A DNA stretch of 64,000 nt, taken from Rosenbergiella epipactidis (GTDB lineage Bacteria; Pseudomonadota; Gammaproteobacteria; Enterobacterales; Enterobacteriaceae). The position numbers were made by a program, and so were the translations under genes. Below are positions 1 through 7,941 of the stretch, one piece after another. The notes under the pieces were generated by a model. That model made no database searches. It had not been told where the DNA came from and saw only the letters and a list, made by a program, of their open reading frames with translations. The stretch's first letter is position 1; each line of letters starts with the position of its first letter. The stretch lies in contig NZ_JABBFQ010000008.1 of the NCBI RefSeq assembly GCF_018494055.1, positions 1-64,000 on the forward strand. The letters are read 5' to 3'.

Positions 1-76
1 CATCCGTAGCTCAGCTGGATAGAGTACTCGGCTACGAACCGAGCGGTCGGAGGTTCGAATCCTCCCGGATGCACCA
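1..76 (+). tRNA. tRNA-Arg(ACG), first copy, 5' base cut by the window
   Basis: Cloverleaf with encoded CCA end. The acceptor arm closes with CGGATGC followed by ACCA, the anticodon stem CTCGG/CCGAG encloses the loop CTACGAA (anticodon ACG, read as ICG), and the T arm carries GGTTCGAATCC. The full gene is 77 nt; the second copy downstream begins with G, so this copy lacks only its first base, which lies just outside the window. It decodes CGU/CGC/CGA arginine codons. In E. coli the argVYZQ tRNA-Arg cluster lies beside gshA, so this is the end of the same array. Confidence 0.97.
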
Positions 77-124
77 TTACTCGTGTAGTTCCCCAGGCTA
101 TAACTCGCATTACCCCCATACTCT

Positions 125-201
125 GCATCCGTAGCTCAGCTGGATAGAGTACTCGGCTACGAACCGAGCGGTCGGAGGTTCGAATCCTCCCGGATGCACC
201 A
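125..201 (+). tRNA. tRNA-Arg(ACG), second copy
   Basis: Complete 77-nt tRNA identical to the preceding copy over all shared bases, with anticodon ACG and an encoded CCA terminus. A 48-nt spacer separates the two, so they are almost certainly processed from one transcript. The arrangement matches the tandem arginine tRNAs next to gshA in E. coli. Confidence 0.97.
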
Positions 202-383
202 TTCGCTTTTCTTCCCTAAATGCATAATCTTTATTAAATAATTCAATTGTTCTGCGCTAAGATAGCTTTTTACTGCCATAGCATCTAAGGTTTACTCATG
301 TCCGCGACAACTTGCCGACAATCGGCTAGAGTATTGTCTGACTAATGATTGAATTAAAAAGACTTTCACCATGGGAGGTGTCA

Positions 384-1946
384 GTGTTACCTGACGTTAC
401 TAACGCGTTACGCTGGCTACAACAACAGCCACAGCTCTTAACCGGGATTGGACGAGGCATTGAGCGGGAATCGCTGCGTGTTCGGGCTGACGGCTCATTA
501 TCAGAACAAGGCCATCCTAAAGCGCTTGGATCAGCACTGACCCACGATTGGATAATTACTGATTTTGCCGAATCATTAATGGAATTTGTTACACCTGTCG
601 ATCGCGATATCCCTCATCTACTGACCTTTTTGCGTGACTTGCATAGACATGTGGCGAAGAATATTGGCGACGAGCGGTTATGGCCATTTAGTATTCCAGG
701 CACCATCACTGATACGGAAACTATTGCCTTAGCCAATTACGGCTCCTCAAATCTCGGTAAAATGAAGCACATCTACCGCCAAGGTCTTAAACACCGCTAC
801 GGCTCGTTGATGCAGGTCATCTCCGGTATTCATTATAATTTCTCCTTACCCGTTGCTTTCTGGGAAGCGAGAGCGCTTGCCAACAATGACACTCGACCAG
901 TACAAGCGATCGCTTCTGAAGGCTATCTTCGCATTATTCGTAACTACTACCGTTTCGGCTGGATAATCCCTTACCTGTTTGGCGCTTCGCCAGCGGTTTG
1001 CGAAAGCTTTTTGGGTGATAATCCTGTATTGAACACCATGGAAAGCGATGGACAAGGGTCTCGTTGGTTCCCTTATGCAACATCGCTACGGCTTAGCGAC
1101 TTGGGGTATACCAATAAATCGCAAAGCGGATTAGAAATCTCTTTTAACTCTTTAGAGGAATACGTGGCCGGTCTTAAAAAAGCGATAGCCACGCCTTCAG
1201 AATCTTACGAGAAAATGGGATTGTTCGATGATCAGCAGCGTCGTATTCAACTGAATACTAATGTCTTACAGATTGAGAACGAACTCTACGCGCCTATCCG
1301 CCCTAAACGTGTCATTCGTCGTGGTGAAGCCCCTTCGGATGCATTAAAGCGTGGGGGGATTGAGTATATTGAAGTGCGTTCGTTGGATATCAATCCTTTC
1401 TCTGCCACCGGCATTAGCGAAGAGCAGGTACGTTTTCTCGATCTATTCTTGATCTGGTGTGCCTTGATTGATTCACCTGAGATGGATCAAGCTCAGCTTA
1501 GCTTTGTTAAGGGCAATTGGAACACTGTTATTTTAGAAGGGCGTAAACCAGGCCTCACACTAAAAGCAGAGTGTGGACAGCAGGACTTCTCGCTGCAAGA
1601 GGCTGGATTAGCCCTATTTGATGGATTAGCCTCGATTGCGAAGATTCTGGATCAGGGAACAGAGACGGCTTATCAGACGACTTGCCAGACATTACGTGGC
1701 ATGATTACCGATCCTGAGACGACTTATTCAGGTAAAATATTAAGTATCATTAAGCAAGAAGGGTTTATTGGTAGTGGGATAACCTTGGCAGAGAATTACC
1801 GTCAAGCATTACTACAGGAACCTTTGGAAATCCTGAACGACGATATTTTTGCCGAAAAGGCCGCTGAGTCGATTATTGAGCAGCAGAATATTGAAGCGAG
1901 CGATACGCTCTCGTTTGAGGAATATCTTGCTTCTCGCAAGGGATAG
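384..1946 (+). CDS. gshA: Glutamate-cysteine ligase
   Basis: Catalyses the first, ATP-dependent step of glutathione synthesis, joining L-glutamate through its gamma-carboxyl to L-cysteine in the cytoplasm. The protein follows E. coli GshA closely: GIGRGIERESLRV near the N-terminus, ALGSALTHDWIITDFAESL, and YGSLMQVISGIHYNFS in the active-site region. I place the start at the GTG at 384, which has a strong GGGAGGTG ribosome site 5 nt upstream and gives 520 residues, matching the 518 of E. coli. An in-frame ATG at 345 would add 13 residues but has no ribosome site. It lies between the tRNA-Arg array and luxS, as in E. coli, with micA antisense-oriented just downstream. Confidence 0.96.
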   Translation: MLPDVTNALRWLQQQPQLLTGIGRGIERESLRVRADGSLSEQGHPKALGSALTHDWIITDFAESLMEFVTPVDRDIPHLLTFLRDLHRHVAKNIGDERLWPFSIPGTITDTETIALANYGSSNLGKMKHIYRQGLKHRYGSLMQVISGIHYNFSLPVAFWEARALANNDTRPVQAIASEGYLRIIRNYYRFGWIIPYLFGASPAVCESFLGDNPVLNTMESDGQGSRWFPYATSLRLSDLGYTNKSQSGLEISFNSLEEYVAGLKKAIATPSESYEKMGLFDDQQRRIQLNTNVLQIENELYAPIRPKRVIRRGEAPSDALKRGGIEYIEVRSLDINPFSATGISEEQVRFLDLFLIWCALIDSPEMDQAQLSFVKGNWNTVILEGRKPGLTLKAECGQQDFSLQEAGLALFDGLASIAKILDQGTETAYQTTCQTLRGMITDPETTYSGKILSIIKQEGFIGSGITLAENYRQALLQEPLEILNDDIFAEKAAESIIEQQNIEASDTLSFEEYLASRKG

Positions 1947-1962
1947 GCGAATAGCAGACAAG

Positions 1963-2033
1963 AAAAAGGCCACTTCATTGTGGCCGAATAACATCTTAGT
2001 TGTCAGGATGATGATAACAAATGCGCGTCTTTC
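1963..2033 (-). ncRNA. micA: MicA small regulatory RNA (SraD)
   Basis: Read on the minus strand, the RNA starts GAAAGACGCGCATTTGTTAT and continues ATCATCATCC, the conserved 5' seed region of E. coli MicA, and ends with GGCCAC-AATGAA-GTGGCC followed by five T, its intrinsic terminator. The gene sits between gshA and luxS and is transcribed against both, exactly as in E. coli. MicA is an Hfq-dependent sigma-E sRNA that represses ompA and other outer membrane protein mRNAs under envelope stress. The middle of the RNA differs from my memory of the E. coli sequence, whereas the seed and terminator stem are kept. Predicted length is 71 nt against about 72 in E. coli. Confidence 0.92.
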
Positions 2034-2038
2034 ATAGA

Positions 2039-2067
2039 TTAAGACGTCGTGTGATGTAAAAAGTTCA
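2039..2067 (-). promoter_or_regulatory. Sigma-E type promoter of micA
   Basis: On the minus strand TGAACTT (2067-2061) is followed after 16 nt by TCTTAA (2044-2039), and the predicted first base of MicA is 6 nt further on at 2033. This fits the sigma-E pattern (GGAACTT, 16 nt, TCnnA). MicA is known to be sigma-E dependent in E. coli; the assignment here is by motif and position. Confidence 0.75.
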
Positions 2068-2100
2068 TCAAATCGAAAATTTTTTTTAGCGAGGTGAAAT

Positions 2101-2616
2101 ATGCCGTTATTGGATAGCTTTACAGTAGACCACACCCGTATGGCTGCGCCTGCAGTACGTGTGGCCAAGACCATGAATACCCCACATGGCGATACCATCA
2201 CCGTATTCGACCTCCGTTTCTGTATTCCTAATAAAGAAGTGATGCCTGAGCGCGGTATCCATACCTTAGAACACCTCTTTGCCGGCTTTATGCGTAACCA
2301 CTTAAACGGTGACGGTGTGGAAATCATCGACATTTCGCCTATGGGATGCCGTACAGGCTTCTATATGAGCCTAATCGGTACGCCAGCGGAGCAACGCGTG
2401 GCCACGGCATGGAAAGCGGCGATGGAAGACGTATTGAAAGTTCAGGACCAAAAGAAAATTCCTGAGTTGAACGAATACCAATGCGGGACCTACGAAATGC
2501 ACTCCCTCAGCGAAGCGCAAGATATTGCTCGTCATATCATCTCTCATGATGTAAGAGTCAATCACAATCAAGAACTAGAGCTTCCTCCAGAAACGCTAAA
2601 AGAACTGGAAATCTAA
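2101..2616 (+). CDS. luxS: S-ribosylhomocysteine lyase (autoinducer-2 synthase)
   Basis: Cleaves S-ribosylhomocysteine to homocysteine and DPD, the precursor of autoinducer-2, in the activated methyl cycle. The metal site is intact: the HTLEH motif gives His54 and His58, and the third ligand is the Cys of YQCGTYEM near residue 128. Cys83 in PMGCRTGF is the conserved catalytic cysteine. Length of 171 residues equals the family norm. The ATG at 2101 follows a GAGGTG ribosome site. A strong terminator follows, so luxS is probably transcribed alone. Confidence 0.97.
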   Translation: MPLLDSFTVDHTRMAAPAVRVAKTMNTPHGDTITVFDLRFCIPNKEVMPERGIHTLEHLFAGFMRNHLNGDGVEIIDISPMGCRTGFYMSLIGTPAEQRVATAWKAAMEDVLKVQDQKKIPELNEYQCGTYEMHSLSEAQDIARHIISHDVRVNHNQELELPPETLKELEI

Positions 2617-2643
2617 TCGTCTTCACCTGATGCTTAGTAAGCG

Positions 2644-2682
2644 AACCGCGATCGGAACTTAACCGACTCGCGGTTTTTTTTT
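2644..2682 (+). terminator. Intrinsic terminator of luxS
   Basis: Perfect 8-bp stem AACCGCGA (2644-2651) with TCGCGGTT (2668-2675), running into an uninterrupted T tract. Confidence 0.88.
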
Positions 2683-2760
2683 ATAATGGCGATCACAAAT
2701 GGGGTAAAAGATTTTAATAGTGTCTGTGCTTAGCCTGCTTAATATGCTTTATAGATAACA

Positions 2761-2779
2761 TTGTGCAAGGAATGCACAA
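2761..2779. promoter_or_regulatory. Perfect 7-bp inverted repeat upstream of the exported-protein operon
   Basis: TTGTGCA-AGGAA-TGCACAA lies 35 nt upstream of the start at 2815 and just downstream of a TATAGA-like element at about 2750. Its position in the 5' region of the three-gene operon suggests an operator, but no regulator is encoded nearby and the motif matches no site I recognise. Confidence 0.35.
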
Positions 2780-2814
2780 ATTATCGGTGTCATGTACACC
2801 CCAGGAGCGCAAGG

Positions 2815-4965
2815 ATGCCCGTAGAACCTCGAATCACCCGCCTATTACCTGTTTTTTACACTATTGTCGTTATCTCTCTAATGAGTTTCTGCTCCGTTGC
2901 CCGGGCGACAGAAGCCCAGTGCGCAGAGATAAGGTTCAGCTTAAGCCAACAAGCTTCTTTCGAGCGCCAAGCGTTTGACGCCCGACTGACCTTACATAAT
3001 GCCAGTCCACTCCCCCTGACCGACGTGAAGGTCGATTTACAGTTCTTAGACAGCCAACTGCAGCCCGTTCAGGCTTCAACACTCAGCTTATCGAGTCAGG
3101 CGAGCTTCTTTTATCAGTTACTTGAACCAAAGCCTGAACCCTCCACCGTTACCGCTCAGCAGAGCACTACGCTTCATTGGCAAATCATTCCAACGCGCGG
3201 CGCGGCATTGCGTACCTACACTCAGTACCATCTAGCGGCGAAAGTCAGCTATACCCAAGGTGATCGTCGGGAAGAACTCGACGTCAAGCCCGTGATGATT
3301 ACCGTGAAACCCCTGCCCGAACTGAGCGTTGATTATTTCCTGCCTCACGAGGTCTACGGAGACGACCCTTTCACCGACGAAATTGAGCCTCCCGTTCCCT
3401 TTATGCTTGGTGTACGGGTAATAAACACTGGGGCCAGCCCTTCTGTCGCGACGACCATTGAATCGGCGCAACCGATTATTCGAGAAAATAAACAGCACCT
3501 CCTCACGCAGTGGAAACTCTTAGCCACCCAGGTTGGCACCCAGCCAGCTGAACGGCGTATGCAGTTAAATTTGGGTGATATCGAACCCGATAAGGCTCGT
3601 GTCGGCCGTTGGTTGATGACCTCCCAGCTCTCCGGAAAATTTACTGATTTTATTGCCACTATTCGCCATGGTGAGGCACTTGGCGGCGAGCTCACCTCAT
3701 TAATCAAGCAGACCCGTCACTGGGCGCTGTTGCACGATGTACAGGATACGCGCGCAGGGCGAGACGATATTCTCGATTTTCTGGTGATTAAAGGGGATGG
3801 ACTGCATCTCTTTGCGTCGGAAGGGGGCGATGCAGCGGTCAGCGATGTATCGCTCGCCACGACAACGCGGCGTAACGACCAGTATCTCACCCTCTCTCTG
3901 CCCGCGAGTTCCCAGTTTCGTTACGTAAAAATAACTGACCCTTGGAAGGGGAAAAAAGCGTTATTTACCGCTTATCGTGGCGATGGCGAGATCTTACCTA
4001 GGGCGAATGTCTGGTTATCAAAAACGCGCAATGAACAGCGGCAATGGCAGCACAGTATTAACCTCTTCTTGGCCCCCGGTGGCCAAGAGAAGATTATTAT
4101 CCAACTTTCTTCGCCACCACCAGCGAACAGCGCCAGTCTTACCGGCAAAGTTTTTTACGACACAAATACTAATGGATTGGTGGATAAAGGGGAGCGTGGT
4201 GTGGCGCAGCTACCGATCACATTGGAGGGTATTGATAGTCAGGGGCGGCAATGGCAACAACGGATGAAAACCGATAGGGCTGGGCAGTTTAGTTTCGATA
4301 AATTACTCTCAGGGACTTGGCGCGTTCACACCGGGTATCTTAACGGCTTTGTCGACGGAAAATCGTCGCCAGGCAGCGCCAGCGGCCATGCCGTGGCAGG
4401 TGAGATTCGCGATATCGCGTTATCAGCGGGTGAAAAAGTCACGCAATTATTATTCGCCAAACAGGCCGCGGATCAACCAGACCTTGGGCGAGCTGATCTT
4501 GAGGCGAAATGGCTCTTTCCTCCCATTATGGCACAGAGCTATCAGCCTTGGGTCGCCATGCTAGTAGTGAGTAATCGCTCCTCACAACCCGCCACAGATG
4601 TGCGCGTTCACCTACCTTGGCCGACACGCAGTATCACGCCGCAAAAAAGCCGAAGCTGGTCGATCACTCAGGGCGTACTTGCCGCGGAGTCGAGCCGCTG
4701 GCAGAGGGGCGAATGGCACATTGGTGATATGGCGGCTACTAGCCAAAGGGTACTGGTGGTAGAAGGCATTATGCGCCTTAGCGCTCGACCGCAAAGCGTC
4801 AACTTCTTCGCTCAGGTCGGTAGTCAGAGTCTCGACGATAATCTTAACAATAATGTTGCCCAGCGTTTAATCGTGGTCAGCGAACGTCAACCGAATAGTC
4901 CTCTTAACTTCGATATGAATCAATGGATTGAACAGCAGTTAGCGGAGCTAACCCGCAAAGGCTAG
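2815..4965 (+). CDS. Exported multi-domain protein with SdrD B-like domain
   Basis: A 716-residue protein with a Sec signal peptide (hydrophobic segment ending SVARA-TE, cleavage near residue 32). The N-terminal half consists of beta-rich segments with CARDB/DUF11-like sequence. Residues of about 440-545 resemble the SdrD B-type repeat of surface adhesins: VFYDTNTNGLVDKGERGV contains a Dx[DN]xNG-like calcium loop and is followed by FSFDKLLSGTWRV. Another DUF11-like unit follows to the C-terminus. No transmembrane anchor or sorting signal was seen. I chose the ATG at 2815 because AGGAG lies 7 nt upstream; an upstream TTG at 2761 would spoil the signal peptide. It is the first of three closely spaced genes ending in the RHS toxin, so a role in its export, display or target binding is plausible but unproven. 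Confidence 0.8.
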   Translation: MPVEPRITRLLPVFYTIVVISLMSFCSVARATEAQCAEIRFSLSQQASFERQAFDARLTLHNASPLPLTDVKVDLQFLDSQLQPVQASTLSLSSQASFFYQLLEPKPEPSTVTAQQSTTLHWQIIPTRGAALRTYTQYHLAAKVSYTQGDRREELDVKPVMITVKPLPELSVDYFLPHEVYGDDPFTDEIEPPVPFMLGVRVINTGASPSVATTIESAQPIIRENKQHLLTQWKLLATQVGTQPAERRMQLNLGDIEPDKARVGRWLMTSQLSGKFTDFIATIRHGEALGGELTSLIKQTRHWALLHDVQDTRAGRDDILDFLVIKGDGLHLFASEGGDAAVSDVSLATTTRRNDQYLTLSLPASSQFRYVKITDPWKGKKALFTAYRGDGEILPRANVWLSKTRNEQRQWQHSINLFLAPGGQEKIIIQLSSPPPANSASLTGKVFYDTNTNGLVDKGERGVAQLPITLEGIDSQGRQWQQRMKTDRAGQFSFDKLLSGTWRVHTGYLNGFVDGKSSPGSASGHAVAGEIRDIALSAGEKVTQLLFAKQAADQPDLGRADLEAKWLFPPIMAQSYQPWVAMLVVSNRSSQPATDVRVHLPWPTRSITPQKSRSWSITQGVLAAESSRWQRGEWHIGDMAATSQRVLVVEGIMRLSARPQSVNFFAQVGSQSLDDNLNNNVAQRLIVVSERQPNSPLNFDMNQWIEQQLAELTRKG

Positions 4966-4995
4966 CGCAAAATCGTAATATTCAGGAAGAACATT

Positions 4996-7896
4996 ATGCA
5001 TAGAGTAGCAGGAAGGACGAGGGCGATTGGTGTTTGCTTACATCGTTTGGCGGTAGCGTGGGTGTTATACGGGGCACTCGGGGTAGCTCCGGCGTTTTCT
5101 GTCGTGAAATCTGTGGAATTTGGCAACTACAATGCTGTCGCTAATATCCCAATCGGCTTTAATTTTAGCTATTACGGAAAATCCTTAGATAGGGTTGTAA
5201 TCAACCGCTACGGCGTCTTAAGTATAGAATCCAATCAGTATGCGCACGAATACAATAATTATCCGCTTCCTTATCGCTATAGCGGACTGTACGTTTTTTG
5301 GGATTACCTACGGGCTTCTCAGGGTATTCCTAAGGGTGGAGTCTATTATGAAACGCAAGGTGTCGCCCCTCACCGTCAATTTATCGTGCAGTTGAGCCAT
5401 TTCAATGCGGGACTAGGTGCTCGGCCTATCGGGGATTTCCAAGTTATTCTGGATGAGCAGTCGAACAGCATTAAGTACCAATACCGTAATCCGCAGGGCA
5501 GTGCGACGGTCGGTCGTGATGCAACGATTGGTATTCAAGGCCCGAACCAACAATTTATTCAGATTGGCTATCACGACGAGTACGTGGTGGACGATCAGCA
5601 AGCCATACTCTTTACCCCGATACGCGATACGCTTGACTACCGCGTCGATAAACAGGCTGACTTCTCCTTTATCGATCTGACTCTCGCGGCCCCGCCGACG
5701 GGGCATTTTCTTCTCCCTCAAGGGAAGGAAGTAGTGGGGGATCAGGTTGCGATTGAAGTTGAAACAGAGACCGATGACCTGCAACAGATTGTCTCGGTAG
5801 ACTTTTTTATCAATGAACAATGGCTTGCACGGCAGTCAGCCGCCCCGTGGCGAACAACCTGGTCGACCACCACCTACCGACAAGGCCAGCACTCGCTCAC
5901 AGCGGTGATAACCAATCGTGATAACCGCACCACAACACTGACCAAAGCGGTACAGTTAACCAAAGTCATACCGAACAATAGGCCATCCTACTTCGCAGAG
6001 ATCACTGGCCTATCACCATCAGTCGCCTGGCAATCCGGTCAGTCGATCACTATAGAAGGAAGGGCAAGGACGGTAGATGGCAAGCTACCCGCCAAACAGC
6101 AGCCCTTAATTTTGCATCTTCGTCGTAACGAGCAGACACGTTCGTTTCCTCTAACCAGTGATGCCGTAGGGAATTTTCACACTTCATTTGTCCCTAAGTT
6201 CAGTGATTACGGAGAGTGGCAGGTAGCGGTCACGCATCCCGATGATAAGGCGGTCCGCTTTCAGCCAGGAAAAGCATTTCGTGTTGAACCCCTATTACTA
6301 AGTTCAATAGAGCAAGACGTGACGGTCAGTGATAGCGAACCGTTGGTTATCACCAGTGAAGTGACCGCTGCGACAGCGGTTAAAGGGTTACGTTGGGTGC
6401 TGCGGGCTGAAGATCAACCGAGTGAGCGATTACCTAGCGGGGTGAGCTTAGGCAAAACGTCAGCCATCGATATCGCGGCGGGCAAGCAGGCTGCGCTGAC
6501 TACCGAACTGACGATTTTGCCCTCGGCAGGGCGTCGAGGGCAGGTTACCCTCACGGCACTAAGTCCGTTATCTGCAAGCCACTCTCGTGGCCAACTACGA
6601 ATCAACTGGCAGCGGGTGCCGGATAAAGCCCAATTAGGCTTTACACCCCAACGCCTAGCAATCGGGCTAAAGAGGGGTAGCCTTCATACCGAGACCCTGC
6701 AGTTAACAAACCTCGGCAGTCGACCTGCCGAGCAGCTAGGGTTGGCTTTAGTGGATGAACAGGGGCAACCGGCACCCGACTGGATTTTTTTCTCATCGCC
6801 GACCGCTCTGGGCGCTCTAGCCCAAGGGCAAAGTCGGTTAGTGGAGTTAACGGCGCAACCCCCGATGTCCGTTAATGAGGGCGATTATCGATTTCGCGTA
6901 CTGGTCAAGGGCGAGCAACAAGTCGAGATCTCCCTCCCCGTTCAGCTGGCGATAAGTCAGCAAGGGCAGTCGCAATTATCCTTTCATCTTAGCGACATCT
7001 ATACCGCCACGCGGGATGAAGGTGGGAAAGTTATCTCCGGTATCAATGGGGCAGCGATCGTCTTACAAAATGAGGCCGTGCTAAGTCAAATATGGACACT
7101 AACGAGTAACGAACAGGGAGAGGCCACCGTTAAGGGGCTACCGCCGGGCACTTACCTTTGGCGGATCAGTGCCGATCGGCATCAAAGCCGTCAGGGCAGA
7201 ATAGTCGTGGCACCCGGGGAGAACCAACAGTCTGTTTTCCTCGATTACCAAACGATCACGGTGGATTTTGAGGTGAAACCGACGACGATAAAGGATCGTT
7301 ATGATATCGAGCTAAACACGACCTTTCGCACCGATGTACCGGCCCCGGTGGTTATTATCAGTCCCGCGGCCATAAACTTAGCGGGATTAGCCCCCGGTTC
7401 AGAACAACGTGGCCAGCTTACCCTTTCCAATCACGGCCTGATAGCGGCCGAGAATATTCAGATAAAACTGCCAACCTCTGATGCTCGCTTCAGCTACCAC
7501 TTTACGCAGACGCTACCCAAGACGCTGTCACCCGGTGAGCAACTCACCTTGGATTATCAGGTTATCGCTCGACCGCTCCAGCTCTTTAGAACTCAGCCGC
7601 TACCACGAAGCCAGACATTGGGCAGCGCATCCTGCGCCGGCTATCAGGCACCAGTGGCAGTGGGGTGGCAGAGTCTCTGCGCAAGCGGCCAAACGGTGGC
7701 GCAACAAAGCCATGCACTGTTTTATGCCCTAACCGGAACAGATTGCCACCTGGGTGCTCGGGAGCTATTTGGGGCAGGTGGGGGAAATTATCTCGGCTGG
7801 TTACCTGCTGGTAGCACTATTTTGACTTCGGGGTGCGCAGCGGACTGTGACTCTACCTGTTGTCACCCACAAGGAAAGATGGCTGGGGATAGGTAA
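4996..7896 (+). CDS. Exported Ig-like/nidogen-like protein upstream of the RHS gene
   Basis: A 966-residue protein with a signal peptide (cleavage near residue 35, after ALGVAPAFS). Residues of about 36-205 look nidogen-like: IGFNFSYYGKSLDRVVINRYG, then VFWDYLRAS, FQVILDEQSNSIKYQYRN and ATIGIQGP. Several Ig-like beta domains follow. A CnaB-like unit lies near residues 670-735 (NEQGEATVKGLPPGTYLWRI). The last 90 residues are Cys-rich (seven Cys, including a CC pair) and may form disulfides in the periplasm or outside. The start has an AGGAAGA site. The gene lies 30 bp after its neighbour and 45 bp before the RHS gene, so the three are probably one operon. Function not known; an accessory or carrier for the RHS protein is inferred. 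Confidence 0.78.
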   Translation: MHRVAGRTRAIGVCLHRLAVAWVLYGALGVAPAFSVVKSVEFGNYNAVANIPIGFNFSYYGKSLDRVVINRYGVLSIESNQYAHEYNNYPLPYRYSGLYVFWDYLRASQGIPKGGVYYETQGVAPHRQFIVQLSHFNAGLGARPIGDFQVILDEQSNSIKYQYRNPQGSATVGRDATIGIQGPNQQFIQIGYHDEYVVDDQQAILFTPIRDTLDYRVDKQADFSFIDLTLAAPPTGHFLLPQGKEVVGDQVAIEVETETDDLQQIVSVDFFINEQWLARQSAAPWRTTWSTTTYRQGQHSLTAVITNRDNRTTTLTKAVQLTKVIPNNRPSYFAEITGLSPSVAWQSGQSITIEGRARTVDGKLPAKQQPLILHLRRNEQTRSFPLTSDAVGNFHTSFVPKFSDYGEWQVAVTHPDDKAVRFQPGKAFRVEPLLLSSIEQDVTVSDSEPLVITSEVTAATAVKGLRWVLRAEDQPSERLPSGVSLGKTSAIDIAAGKQAALTTELTILPSAGRRGQVTLTALSPLSASHSRGQLRINWQRVPDKAQLGFTPQRLAIGLKRGSLHTETLQLTNLGSRPAEQLGLALVDEQGQPAPDWIFFSSPTALGALAQGQSRLVELTAQPPMSVNEGDYRFRVLVKGEQQVEISLPVQLAISQQGQSQLSFHLSDIYTATRDEGGKVISGINGAAIVLQNEAVLSQIWTLTSNEQGEATVKGLPPGTYLWRISADRHQSRQGRIVVAPGENQQSVFLDYQTITVDFEVKPTTIKDRYDIELNTTFRTDVPAPVVIISPAAINLAGLAPGSEQRGQLTLSNHGLIAAENIQIKLPTSDARFSYHFTQTLPKTLSPGEQLTLDYQVIARPLQLFRTQPLPRSQTLGSASCAGYQAPVAVGWQSLCASGQTVAQQSHALFYALTGTDCHLGARELFGAGGGNYLGWLPAGSTILTSGCAADCDSTCCHPQGKMAGDR

Positions 7897-7941
7897 TCCT
7901 CGAACGGCTCTTACGCCCACGGCGAATGCAAGGATGCATAC

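Noticed and set aside
345-383. ATG at 345 as the gshA start
   Set aside because: No ribosome site, and the GTG at 384 has GGGAGGTG and gives the family length.
1960-1990. GGCCAC/GTGGCC hairpin as a terminator of gshA
   Set aside because: The T run is on the minus strand; the hairpin is the terminator of micA.
7480-7740. Frameshift in the second exported protein, since another frame stays open here
   Set aside because: The Cys-containing sequence reads on smoothly in the original frame and the alternative frame gives Arg/His-rich sequence typical of a shadow.
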